Source: Chloroflexota bacterium
GTDB taxonomy: Bacteria > Chloroflexota > Chloroflexia > Chloroflexales > Roseiflexaceae
DNA: 62,063 nucleotides
Assembly (NCBI GenBank): GCA_013388755.1
Contig: JACAEQ010000064.1
Coordinates: 1-62,063, forward strand
Direction: 5' to 3'
In this document: in pieces, positions 1 through 8,243 of the stretch
Position numbering within the stretch: position 1 is the first letter of the stretch
Layout: each line of letters begins with the position of its first letter
Notes under the pieces: model-generated
What the model saw: the letters and a program-made list of their open reading frames with translations, nothing else
Told to the model about the DNA's origin: nothing
Database searches by the model: none
Made by a program: the position numbers and the translations under genes

Positions 1-122
1 GAGGGGGAGAGGGGGAGACAGGGGGAGGGCGGGTTAGCCAGCGCCAGGCTCATGTCTGAAAAGCTATCAAGCCTCTCTAGCTCTCCCCTTCTCCGTTTCT
101 CCCGTTCTCATCGGCTCTCCTA
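1..122. repeat. Purine-tract/pyrimidine-tract dispersed repeat, copy 1
   Basis: A G/A-only arm (1-33) is followed by a core with CCAGGCTC and GTCTGAAAAG, then a CT-rich arm ending near 122. The same order and core recur at 35776-35960. The two arms are complementary in character and could fold into a long imperfect hairpin. The window start cuts this copy. It reads through without a stop in the frame of the neighbouring gene. Confidence 0.75.
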
Positions 123-924
123 TGCCCGAGTTACGCTCGTCTCGGCATTGACGCTGGTGCTTGCCGCCGAACCACTGGCCCGGGCCTTCCATGACGAACT
201 GTTACGCTCGCGCCCGACGACACGCATTCTTGCGGGCGAATGGCTTGCATCCCACACCACTGACGGCGATCGTATCTGGCTGGAGAATAACACGCTCATC
301 CTGCCGTCACGCTTACGCGCTATCGGTGGAGAACCGGCCGCACGTCACGACATCGCATGGTATCGCGAGCAGGGAATCCGGTATATTGTGGTGGATCTTG
401 GCCGTGATACCGGCGCTGCGGCGCTCGCAGCGTTCGGCGAGCCGGCGGCCCGTTTTCTGCGCGCCGGCGAGCGGCATGGTCCCGAACTGGCAATCTTTGC
501 CAGTGGCGCGCCTGATGCTGCAACCGAGGCGCGCACCCCGTCCGGCGCAACGCTCGGCGCCGGTGCAATCATCCTTGAGGGGTACCGGCATGTCGGGGCG
601 GTCAGCGCTGGCGAGACCTTGCCGCTGGTGCTCTTCTGGCGCGCAACGCGCCCGCTGGCGGCGAATTACACCGTCTATGTGCACCTCGTGGATGCGGCGG
701 GCAACAAAGTGGCGCAGCGCGACGTACCGCCGCTCGAAGGGCGCCGCCCGACCAGTGGCTGGGTGGTGGGCGAACTGGTGCGCGACGATCAGGATCTGCC
801 GATTCCGGCAACCGTCGAACCGGGAACATATCGGCTGCTGGTAGGAATGTATGACGGGGCGACACTGGCGGCGATCAATGACGCGGGGCCGATCGACATT
901 GGAACGTTGAACGTTGAACGTTGA
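1..924 (+). CDS. C-terminal part of a membrane glycosyltransferase-like protein (5' end outside window or disrupted)
   Basis: The frame is open from base 1; the first ATG is at 52 but lies inside a dispersed repeat. After the repeat-coded residues comes one hydrophobic helix (VTLVSALTLVLAAEPLA, about bases 130-180), then a soluble region with RTRILAGEWL-type sequence (here TTRILAGEWLASHT) that typically follows the last membrane helix of GT39/ArnT-like proteins. The last 110 residues look like the beta-sandwich tail often seen on Chloroflexota GT39 proteins (LVLFWRATRP, YTVYVHLVDAAGN, GTYRLLVGMYD). The catalytic N-terminal membrane domain is not visible. Either the gene continues upstream and the repeat is an in-frame insertion, or this is a 290-residue remnant starting at 52. 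It converges on the minus-strand kinase. The family assignment is inference from general pattern. Confidence 0.5.
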   Translation, partial: EGERGRQGEGGLASARLMSEKLSSLSSSPLLRFSRSHRLSYARVTLVSALTLVLAAEPLARAFHDELLRSRPTTRILAGEWLASHTTDGDRIWLENNTLILPSRLRAIGGEPAARHDIAWYREQGIRYIVVDLGRDTGAAALAAFGEPAARFLRAGERHGPELAIFASGAPDAATEARTPSGATLGAGAIILEGYRHVGAVSAGETLPLVLFWRATRPLAANYTVYVHLVDAAGNKVAQRDVPPLEGRRPTSGWVVGELVRDDQDLPIPATVEPGTYRLLVGMYDGATLAAINDAGPIDIGTLNVER

Positions 925-942
925 ACGTCGAACGTTGAACGT
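902..942. repeat. GTTGAAC mini-repeat array
   Basis: About six near-perfect copies of the heptamer GTTGAAC overlap the last codons and stop of the preceding gene. Related copies occur at 12530-12559, as an inverted pair, and in degenerate form inside a glycosyltransferase gene at 17699-17750. Confidence 0.8.
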
Positions 943-949
943 CTATCTG

Positions 950-3052
950 TCAACGCCGTATCAGGTCAGTAGCGATCGGGAGGGTGAAGTAGAACGTACT
1001 GCCTTTATTCAGTTTACTTTCGGCCCAGATGCGCCCACCGTGCAACTCGACCAGCGCTCTGGCGATGGAGAGGCCGAGGCCGGTGCCGCCGATACGGCGC
1101 GTATTCGAATTATCCACGCGGAAGAAGCGTTCCCAGATACGCGGCAGATCCTCGGGGGCGATGCCGATCCCCTGGTCGGCGACCGCAATGCGTAAGAAGC
1201 GACCTGGCGGGTGATCGGGCGGCAATGGCGCATCCTCGGTGACAGTCAACCGGATCTCGCCGCCGCGTGGCGAGTACTTTGCCGCATTCGTAATCAGGTT
1301 CACCAGAATCTGCTTCACCTTGTCGCGATCCACATATACCGGAGGGATCTGGGGTGGAATGTCGATCAGCATCGTGTGTTTGCCGCCAATCTGATTATTG
1401 AGCTGCGCCGCAAGTTCGGTAATCAACTGGCGCAATGACACGACCCACTGATCAAGCCGCACATTGCCGGCCTCCAGCCGTGAGACGCCCAGCAAATCTT
1501 CGACAATCTGCGACAGATGGTTCGCCTCGTTGTACACCGTCTGTACGAACTCGCGCTGGTCATTGACATTGAACTCACGGGCCAGGAGCAATTCGGTATA
1601 CCCCATGATCGAGGTAAGCGGCGTGCGCAGTTCGTGTGACACGACCGAAAGAAACTCACTTTTGAGCCGGTCGGCTTCGCGTTCGCGCGTGACATCGCTG
1701 ACCACCCACAACCGGCCGGTCAGCGCACCGAAACTGTCGCGTGTCGGCACCGAGAGGAGCAACACTTCCTGGTGAGGGTTGTTGAGCTGCACAAGCAGTG
1801 ATTGCACCTCGCCGGGCGCACGCTGGCCCTCGGCGCACAACTCGGTCAGCGCCAGCGGATCGCGCAGGCGTGGCAGCAGCAAGGGCACGAGGTCCCATGG
1901 GATCTGGAACGCTTCGCCAATCGCATCGGGCTGCAGCCCCCAGATCGTCAGCCAGGCCGGGTTGTGGCGCAACACGCGCCCCTGCTGATCCATCAGCACC
2001 AGCCCTGTCGGCATGCTGGTGAACACCTGGCCAAGCTGCGCGCTTGTTTCGAGCAACTGCTGATAGTGCAGGGCGCGGTGCAACGGGTTGGCGGCCAGGT
2101 CGCACAGCGCATGGACAAATGCCACTTCGCTCTCGCCGAAGGCCGCCGAACGCGGGCTATCAAGCACCAGCACGGCCAGTGGTCGCTCGCCGCCGATCGG
2201 CGCGGCCAGTTCGGCGCGCACGTCCGGGCTGAATGCCTGGTAATCGGGATTGCGCGAGACATCGCGCAGGAGGATGGCGCGCCCCGTGCGCGCGACCTTG
2301 CCGGCAATGCCCACGTCCCAACTCCAGCGCCGGCGGGTCTCGCCGAAGGCATCGCGGCTGAGGGGGTCGCTGCCGTATCCTTCGTGGGCCTGGAGCACAA
2401 TCTCACCGCGTTCGTGGTCAACCATGCTCACTGCGCCGGCCTCGGCGCCAGTGGCATCGATCGCCCAGCGCAGCAGGAACGTAAGGAGTGCACCGAGATC
2501 GAGTGGTGCCTCGAGTTCGGCGCGCAGCGTGGTCATCAATCGCTGCTGGCGCGTTGTGAGTGCACTGCGCACTGCCATGGCCTCGCCAGGCGCACCACGA
2601 TCAGCTGCGATCGCTGCCGCCAGCAACGGTGTCAACGCATGCACCAGCGCCAGTTCCGCGTCGCTGGTGAATGCCCGGGCCTCGCCTCGTAGTTCCAGCA
2701 CCCCCCACAACCGGTCGCTCCACAGAATCGGCGTGCCGTAGTGGGCCAGCGCGTACCCTCCAGCGCCAGCGGTCACGCGCCGGCTGGAGACATGCTGGTC
2801 GAGTACCTCGCGCAGCACCTCATCGCTCCATGGCTGGCGCCAGCCATTCAGCGCATAACACTGCTCACCTGTCGCTGAGGCAATCGGTTCGCAACGCCAG
2901 TAGGTAACGCGCCCGTCGTGGAACGCAACCGCGCCACGCAAGAGATCGAACGTCTCCTGCAAGCGCGCCACCAGTGGTCGCTCGCTGGCCAGCAGGCGCG
3001 CCGCACTCAGTACCAGCGGGAGGGACATCGTTGTATCGGGAAGTGCGTGCAT
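950..3052 (-). CDS. Soluble hybrid sensor histidine kinase (GAF-GAF-PAS-HisKA-HATPase)
   Basis: The protein of about 700 residues has no membrane segment. In order I see a GAF-like region (about 10-150), a second GAF domain (about 165-330, with WDVGIAGKVARTGRAI), a PAS domain (about 350-455, MPTGLVLMDQQGRVLRHN), a HisKA box with the phospho-acceptor His in SVVSHELRTPLTSI, and a HATPase domain with NLITNAAKYS and GGTGLGLSIARALVELHGG. It would autophosphorylate in response to a cytoplasmic ligand and pass phosphate to an unlinked regulator; none is adjacent. The frame is open to 3193, but a strong minus-strand promoter at 3084-3111 places transcription start near 3077, so I chose ATG 3052 (ATG 3028 is also possible; neither has a clear Shine-Dalgarno). 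Confidence 0.92.
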   Translation of the reverse strand: MHALPDTTMSLPLVLSAARLLASERPLVARLQETFDLLRGAVAFHDGRVTYWRCEPIASATGEQCYALNGWRQPWSDEVLREVLDQHVSSRRVTAGAGGYALAHYGTPILWSDRLWGVLELRGEARAFTSDAELALVHALTPLLAAAIAADRGAPGEAMAVRSALTTRQQRLMTTLRAELEAPLDLGALLTFLLRWAIDATGAEAGAVSMVDHERGEIVLQAHEGYGSDPLSRDAFGETRRRWSWDVGIAGKVARTGRAILLRDVSRNPDYQAFSPDVRAELAAPIGGERPLAVLVLDSPRSAAFGESEVAFVHALCDLAANPLHRALHYQQLLETSAQLGQVFTSMPTGLVLMDQQGRVLRHNPAWLTIWGLQPDAIGEAFQIPWDLVPLLLPRLRDPLALTELCAEGQRAPGEVQSLLVQLNNPHQEVLLLSVPTRDSFGALTGRLWVVSDVTREREADRLKSEFLSVVSHELRTPLTSIMGYTELLLAREFNVNDQREFVQTVYNEANHLSQIVEDLLGVSRLEAGNVRLDQWVVSLRQLITELAAQLNNQIGGKHTMLIDIPPQIPPVYVDRDKVKQILVNLITNAAKYSPRGGEIRLTVTEDAPLPPDHPPGRFLRIAVADQGIGIAPEDLPRIWERFFRVDNSNTRRIGGTGLGLSIARALVELHGGRIWAESKLNKGSTFYFTLPIATDLIRR

Positions 3053-3083
3053 TGACTCATTCGTGTGACCGGTTATGTTGATT

Positions 3084-3111
3084 ATTGTAGCGCCTTGATG
3101 CATGTTGTCAA
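3084..3111 (-). promoter_or_regulatory. Sigma70-type promoter of the GAF/PAS histidine kinase
   Basis: On the minus strand a perfect -35 TTGACA (3106-3111) lies 16 nt from -10 TACAAT (3084-3089). Predicted start near 3077 leaves a short leader of 25-50 nt. Confidence 0.7.
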
Positions 3112-3229
3112 TCGTGACTGTTCCAGCCTGGCGCGAGCCATATCCAGGCGCATGCCCGAGCACGGCACGAATCGCGTGCCCACGGCATACCATTGCCGAG
3201 ATCGCCTGTCGCAGCCGGTCGCCTGTGGC

Positions 3230-3258
3230 TTGACATCCCCGTAGCAGCGTGTTACCAT
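3230..3258 (+). promoter_or_regulatory. Sigma70-type promoter upstream of the ABC uptake operon
   Basis: Perfect -35 TTGACA (3230-3235), 17-nt spacer, -10 TACCAT (3253-3258). It is the only good promoter seen before the solute-binding protein gene and would give a leader of about 270 nt containing a short remnant ORF. Confidence 0.65.
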
Positions 3259-3286
3259 TCCGGCCAATTACACGCTGGTTAAGCCA

Positions 3287-3391
3287 ATGAAACCATTCTC
3301 TCGCCGCGCTGCGGAGATCATGGAAAGCCCGAATATGGATGCGCCGGCGTCGCGCGTTTCCGATCAGGCAGTATGGGTGTTTCCCGGATGA
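3287..3391 (+). pseudogene. Possible 5' remnant of an aminotransferase gene (34 codons)
   Basis: An ATG about 22 nt after the predicted transcription start opens a 34-codon frame beginning MKPFSRRAAEIMESP, which resembles the start of class I/II PLP-dependent aminotransferases (SRRA..I..SPIR). After about 15 residues the resemblance ends and the frame stops at 3391. The rest of the leader to 3538 holds only the Shine-Dalgarno of the next gene. The match is short, so this may be coincidence or a short leader ORF. Confidence 0.3.
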
Positions 3392-3538
3392 GCGCGGCGA
3401 GCACGAAGAGCCGCCCGGCGCGCATAGCGCAAGGAGGGAGCCTATCGGAACAGCCTTTCTCTCACCGTTCAGACACCCACAGGAAGCAGGAGCACTGCAA
3501 CGTCCCTACTGAAGATTCCAGAAAGGAGCATGCTTCGC

Positions 3539-5509
3539 ATGAAGCTTCTCAACAACAGGGTGGCACTGCCACTGATTTTCGCCCTGGTTGTGCCCATTCT
3601 CGCGGCGTGTGGCGGAACGGCGGCACCTTCGGTGGTGCGCGAAACCGTCGTGGTGACGGCGGAGCCGGTGCGCGAGACGGTTGTGGTGCCGCAGACGGTC
3701 GTCTCCGAAGCGCCGACAGCCGAGGCGCCGACCACACCGAGCGCATTTACGACGCCGCATCCGATTCTGGGCGATCCCAGGGTGCGCCAGGCGATTGCCT
3801 ACTGCACCAACCGCGCTGAGTTGATCCAGTCGGTCTATAGCTACCTGACGCCGGAGCAGCAGCAAGGCCTGCTGATGGATACCCACCTGCCGAAGACGCA
3901 CTGGGCGGCTGCCGGCGAAGCGGATGGCATCGTGACCTATCCCTTCGATCCTGATAAGGGCAAGGCGCTGCTCGACGATGCGGGCTGGACATTGCCTGAA
4001 GGTGCGACGGTACGTGCGAAGGATGGGTTGCCACTCTCGCTTGAGTTTACCACCACCAACGCACAGTTCCGCATCACCTGGGCAACCGTGCTGGAGAAGC
4101 AGCTCCTCGACAACTGCGGCATCCAGATCATCCGCAAACATGCCCCGGGTTCCTGGTGGTTCGGTAGCGCCTCCGGTCTGCGCCGGCGCGACTATGAACT
4201 TGGTGCTTTCGCCTGGGTCGGTGAGGCGGATCCGGGTGGCCGCACGCTCTATGCCTGTGACCAGATCCCGCTGCCGGATAACAACTGGAACGGCCAGAAC
4301 TACATGGGCTGGTGCAACGAAACGGCCAGCAAGGCGATCACCGCGGCCAACAATACGTTGAACCGCGAGGAGCGCATCAAGAACTATAAGGCGTTCCAGG
4401 TCGAGTTCACCAAAGATATGGTCAGCCTGCCGCTGTTCCAGCGCCTTGAGGCGTACGGCTGGAACAAGGCGCTGAAGAACATGAAGCCTGACCCGACCGA
4501 GTATATCACTGCCAACGCCTATGAGTGGGAGCGCAGCGACAATGGCAATACGATTGTGCTTGGCTTCACCCAGGAGCCGGACACAATGTTTACGCTCGTG
4601 TCGAGCGCGGCGGTGCAGCGCCAGGCAGCGCAACTCGTCGAGGGCGTGCTGACGACCCAGTACAACTATGACTTCCAGCCGGTGCTGCAGGATGGTCTCT
4701 CGACGATCGAGAGCGGCAAGGCGAAGAATGAAGTCGTCGAGGTCAAAGATGGCGACAAGGTGTGGGACGCCACCGGCGCCGCCGTTGAACTCAAGCCGGG
4801 TGTGGAGATCATCAACTCTGATGGTGAGACGATCAAGTATGAGAGCGGCACGGTCAAGATGAACCAGTTGACCGTCACCTACGACCTGATCAGTGGCATC
4901 AAGTGGTCGGACGGTGAGCCGCTGAAGAAGGCCGACCTGGAACTGTCGGTCAAGATCGTTTGCGATCCTGAGTCGGGCAATGTGAGCCTGACCTTCTGCG
5001 AGTCGCATGACAATGCCAATGGCGTGACGGTCACCAGTGATACCAGCTATACGGTCAAGTTCCTGCCGGGCGTGCAGTGGCCGACGTACTACCTGGCGCC
5101 CTACGGTGGCTACCCCTCGCACGTGACCGTTTCGGACGGGCGGAAACTGGCCGATGTGCCGGCCAAGGATTGGGCGACTCTGCCGGAAGTTGCTGAGCTG
5201 CCGCTGGGCTATGGCCCCTACATTCTGAAGGAATGGAACAAGGGCCAGAGCATGAAGTTCGAGGCCAACCCGAACTTCGTCCTTGGCGCGCCGAAGGTCC
5301 AGAATGTTGTCATCCAGATCTATGCCGACACCAATGCGGCTGTGGCGGCGCTGTTGACCGGTGAGGTTGACATTCTGGAGAAGGCGACGCTCGGCGCCGG
5401 CCCTGAGGTGGAGACGGTGCTCAAGGCGGCGGCAGAGGGCAAGATCGAAGCCAAGACCGATGCCAGCCCGACCTGGGAACACATGGATATGAACCTGTTC
5501 GTACGCTAG
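3539..5509 (+). CDS. Circularly permuted family 5 (peptide/Opp-type) solute-binding lipoprotein
   Basis: Extracytoplasmic substrate receptor of the ABC importer encoded downstream. Start 3539 is preferred over 3530 because AAGGAG lies 10 nt upstream; it gives a lipoprotein signal with lipobox LAAC (Cys24), then a Val/Thr/Glu-rich linker to about residue 65. The domain halves are in swapped order. Residues about 76-335 carry what is normally the C-terminal half (DPRVRQAIAYCTNR at about 79, then FDPDKGKALLDDAGW). Residues about 336-656 carry what is normally the N-terminal half (VLGFTQEPDTMF, WSDGEPLKKADLE at about 456, GYGPYILKEW at about 556, ANPNF, TGEVDILE), ending at MDMNLFVR exactly where the standard chain would run on into DPRVRQAI. 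At 656 residues it holds one domain equivalent plus signal and linker. Ligand unknown; peptides are the family default. Confidence 0.93.
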   Translation: MKLLNNRVALPLIFALVVPILAACGGTAAPSVVRETVVVTAEPVRETVVVPQTVVSEAPTAEAPTTPSAFTTPHPILGDPRVRQAIAYCTNRAELIQSVYSYLTPEQQQGLLMDTHLPKTHWAAAGEADGIVTYPFDPDKGKALLDDAGWTLPEGATVRAKDGLPLSLEFTTTNAQFRITWATVLEKQLLDNCGIQIIRKHAPGSWWFGSASGLRRRDYELGAFAWVGEADPGGRTLYACDQIPLPDNNWNGQNYMGWCNETASKAITAANNTLNREERIKNYKAFQVEFTKDMVSLPLFQRLEAYGWNKALKNMKPDPTEYITANAYEWERSDNGNTIVLGFTQEPDTMFTLVSSAAVQRQAAQLVEGVLTTQYNYDFQPVLQDGLSTIESGKAKNEVVEVKDGDKVWDATGAAVELKPGVEIINSDGETIKYESGTVKMNQLTVTYDLISGIKWSDGEPLKKADLELSVKIVCDPESGNVSLTFCESHDNANGVTVTSDTSYTVKFLPGVQWPTYYLAPYGGYPSHVTVSDGRKLADVPAKDWATLPEVAELPLGYGPYILKEWNKGQSMKFEANPNFVLGAPKVQNVVIQIYADTNAAVAALLTGEVDILEKATLGAGPEVETVLKAAAEGKIEAKTDASPTWEHMDMNLFVR

Positions 5510-5525
5510 ATAGAACCCTGAATAT

Positions 5526-5578
5526 CTTCCGGGAAGGTTGAGGAGGGCGATCGATCTGCGTTTCAACCTTCCCGGAAG
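5526..5578 (+). terminator. Perfect 16-bp inverted repeat after the solute-binding protein gene
   Basis: Arms 5526-5541 and 5563-5578 are exact complements around a 21-nt loop, 16 nt after the stop codon. There is no T-run, so it is more likely an mRNA-stabilising or partial-attenuation hairpin that raises binding-protein levels over the permeases than a strict terminator. Confidence 0.6.
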
Positions 5579-5653
5579 CTATATGTCGAAGTAGTCAGGG
5601 CATACGGTGTTACCTGGTCATCTTCATCAGCCACACGTCGCTCGCTGAACACT

Positions 5654-5707
5654 GTCACTCGCGCTCCGTGCAATGACACGGAGGCGTGGCGTTCTTCGGA
5701 TAGGCAC
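5654..5707. repeat. Dispersed repeat fragment ending TTCGGATAGGCAC
   Basis: Contains GCAATGACA and ends TTCGGATAGGCAC. The same type of end closes the element at 52714-52726 and, as TTCGGATAGGCTC, the MITE at 61005-61163. The rest of the gap 5579-5853 holds no gene I can support. Confidence 0.5.
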
Positions 5708-5853
5708 CTGGCTGGTGTGATGGTGACCCCGGGCGTTGATGGACGCCTGAACATGGCTGGTGGCCTCATCCCTGGCGCGTTGCGCTTCTCCTTCTGGCTG
5801 CGGCGCGGGGGAAGGGAGTGAGGTTTCATAGCACGCCCCCCGGAGCTTATGGC

Positions 5854-7056
5854 ATGACAGCATACCTTATCCGCCGTCTCATTCAGATGGTGATTGTTAC
5901 CATTCTCTCGGCCATGCTTGGCTATACGTTGCTTTATATTGCGCCGGGCGGGCCGTTGTTGTTTTTGCAGCAGATGCAGAACACCGGGCAGCGCCGGGTT
6001 ACCGAAGAAGATATTGCGCGCCTGAAAGCGCGGTATGAACTTGACCTCTATTTGCCTGTTCGTTTTACGCGCTGGCTGGCCGGCATTCCAGCCGGGCCGG
6101 TGCAGATCGGTGGAGTGAATCTGATTTCGCCCGAGACGGTTGTCGGTTGCGCGATTCCCGGCCAGGTCCGTCTGCGCTATCCTGACGGCACAACCGAGAT
6201 TGTCGAAGAAGGGTGCAACCGTGTCGTGACGCTGGCCGATCTGGCCGAACGGCGCACCAGTCGTGGCATTCTGTTCGGCGACTTTGGCCTGTCCCAGCAG
6301 ATCGCCCGCGAGCGGCCGATCAGCGACCTGTTGATGAGTCGCTTACCCTACACGCTGCAGTTGATGGGGGTTTCGACGTTCCTGGCGATTTTGATCGGGG
6401 TGCCGATCGGTATCTATTCAGCCGTGCGCCAGTACTCGCGCTTTGATTATTTGATGACGGGCATTACGTTCGTCGGCTCGTCACTCCCCACGCTCTTCAT
6501 GGGTGTCATGGCGATCCTGATCTTTTCGGTGCTGGCGAAAGGCGCCGGCCTGCCCTACCTCCCCTCCGGTGGCGCGCAGGGGATTCGTGACTATACGGTG
6601 CCGTGGATTGGCGTCGTTGAGGCCGGTTCCGGGCTTGACCGGACCATGCGCTTCATCATGCCGTGTGCGGTGCTGACCTTCTTCAATATTGCCGGCTGGA
6701 GCCGCTTCATTCGTGCCAGCATGCTCGAAGTGTTGCGCCAGGATTATGTGCGCACGGCGCGCGCCAAGGGTGTGCGCGAGCGACTGGTGATTACCAAGCA
6801 CGCCCTGCGTAATGCGTTGATCCCGTTCGTGACGCTGCTGGCCGGCATTTTGCCGACGCTGGTCGCCGGAGCGGCGATTACCGAGTCGGTGTTCAACTGG
6901 CCCGGCATGGGTCGCCTGCTGGTTGATGCACTCGGTCGCAGCGACTACACGGTTGCGATGTCCATTCTGTTCATCAGTACCGTGCTGGTCCTGCTCGGGT
7001 ATCTGATCTCCGATATTCTGTATACGGTCGTTGACCCGCGCATCCGGCTCGCGTAA
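5854..7056 (+). CDS. ABC transporter permease, OppB/DppB type
   Basis: First membrane subunit of the peptide-type importer. Start 5854 (MTAYLIRRLIQM) has GGAG 8 nt upstream; an upstream in-frame ATG at 5818 lacks one. At 400 residues it is longer than usual (about 310-340) because of a roughly 70-residue insertion between helix 1 and the core, around IPAGPVQIGGVNLISPETVV to VTLADLAERR, probably extracytoplasmic. The core has the usual helices and the coupling loop EVLRQDYVRTARAKGVRE that contacts the ATPase. It is followed after 12 nt by the second permease. Confidence 0.93.
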   Translation: MTAYLIRRLIQMVIVTILSAMLGYTLLYIAPGGPLLFLQQMQNTGQRRVTEEDIARLKARYELDLYLPVRFTRWLAGIPAGPVQIGGVNLISPETVVGCAIPGQVRLRYPDGTTEIVEEGCNRVVTLADLAERRTSRGILFGDFGLSQQIARERPISDLLMSRLPYTLQLMGVSTFLAILIGVPIGIYSAVRQYSRFDYLMTGITFVGSSLPTLFMGVMAILIFSVLAKGAGLPYLPSGGAQGIRDYTVPWIGVVEAGSGLDRTMRFIMPCAVLTFFNIAGWSRFIRASMLEVLRQDYVRTARAKGVRERLVITKHALRNALIPFVTLLAGILPTLVAGAAITESVFNWPGMGRLLVDALGRSDYTVAMSILFISTVLVLLGYLISDILYTVVDPRIRLA

Positions 7057-7068
7057 GGAGGGGTTTCG

Positions 7069-8067
7069 ATGGCAACCACGACTGCACCGGCTTCCAGCGC
7101 CATCGAACGTGCGCAGAGTCGCTCCGAGGGGCAGTGGGCGGTCGTCTTCCGCCGCTTCCGGCGGCATCGCCTGGCGATGGTTAGCCTGGGTATTCTGGTA
7201 ATCATTTTCGGCGCCTCGATTCTGGCGCCCTGGATTGCGCCCTTCCCGCGTGATGATATCGGGCTGAATCGCACGACCCTCCCGCCGATGACGCCCGACC
7301 CGGTGACCGGCAGGTTACACGTTCTCGGTACGGATCATCTCGGACGCGATTTCTTTACGCGTGTCATCTATGCGGCGCGCGTCTCACTGATGGTCGCGCT
7401 GTCAGTAACGACGCTGGTGGCGATTACCGGGTCGCTGCTGGGATTGATTGCCGGGTTCTTCGGCGGCTGGGTGGATAATGCCATCAGCCGGGTGATGGAG
7501 TTCGTTGCAACGATACCCGATCTGCCCATTCTGTTGATCCTCAGTTCGATCATGATCCAGAATGCCGATCTCATTGTGTTGCCGGTATGGATCATCGGGC
7601 CGGTGGCGTGGATCATGGCGGTGCCGGCTCGCGAGGCGACGCAGGTGGCGCTCTTGATCCTGGTGCTGGCGTCGCTTGGTTGGGTCGGCGTGGCGCGCTT
7701 GATGCGCGGCATGGTGCTGCAGGTGCGCGAAATGCAGTACATTGAGTCGGCGCGCTCCCTCGGCGGCTCCAATGTCTGGATCCTGGCGAAGCATGTGTTC
7801 CCCAACTCCTTCCCGCCGCTGATTGTGGCCTTTACGCTCGGTCTCAACGGCGCGCTGGTGAGTGAGGTGGCGATCAGTTTCCTCGGCTTCGGTGTCCAGG
7901 ATCCTACGCCGACATGGGGCAATATGATGGGGTTCGCCACCAGTTATATGTTCAACCATCCGTGGATGCCGCTTATCCCGGGGTTGCCGATCTTTCTGTG
8001 CTCGCTGGCCTTCAACTTTATCGGCGATGGTCTGCGTGACGCGCTTGATCCGCGGTTGAAGCTCTAA
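7069..8067 (+). CDS. ABC transporter permease, OppC/DppC type
   Basis: Second membrane subunit, 332 residues. It has the N-terminal OppC_N segment (RRFRRHRLAMVSLGILVIIF), the GTDHLGRDFFTRVIYAARVS motif characteristic of OppC/DppC, several helices, and the coupling loop MQYIESARSLGGSN. A good Shine-Dalgarno (AAGGAGGG) precedes the ATG by 6 nt. It pairs with the OppB-type subunit 12 nt upstream. About 55 residues around 155-190 (MIQNADLIVLPVWIIGPVAW...) form an extra hydrophobic stretch compared with short family members. Confidence 0.93.
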   Translation: MATTTAPASSAIERAQSRSEGQWAVVFRRFRRHRLAMVSLGILVIIFGASILAPWIAPFPRDDIGLNRTTLPPMTPDPVTGRLHVLGTDHLGRDFFTRVIYAARVSLMVALSVTTLVAITGSLLGLIAGFFGGWVDNAISRVMEFVATIPDLPILLILSSIMIQNADLIVLPVWIIGPVAWIMAVPAREATQVALLILVLASLGWVGVARLMRGMVLQVREMQYIESARSLGGSNVWILAKHVFPNSFPPLIVAFTLGLNGALVSEVAISFLGFGVQDPTPTWGNMMGFATSYMFNHPWMPLIPGLPIFLCSLAFNFIGDGLRDALDPRLKL

Positions 8068-8243
8068 TGGGTGACCACACTGAATAATGGGGATTGTGTG
8101 ATTGAGGTTTGTCGCGCTGCAATGCAATCACACACGCAAACAACCCCGTCGTGACCGTGGTTGCTGCCTGGTGGCGCTGTCGCAACCAGCGCTGATCCTG
8201 TCGAAGGGGCAAGAACAATCGTCGGGCGCGGCGCCTGCATCGG

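Noticed and set aside
3506-5566. Very long minus-strand open frame (686 codons) opposite the solute-binding protein gene
   Set aside because: Its product is His/Arg/Leu-rich with no domain; it is a GC-skew shadow of a clearly real plus-strand gene.
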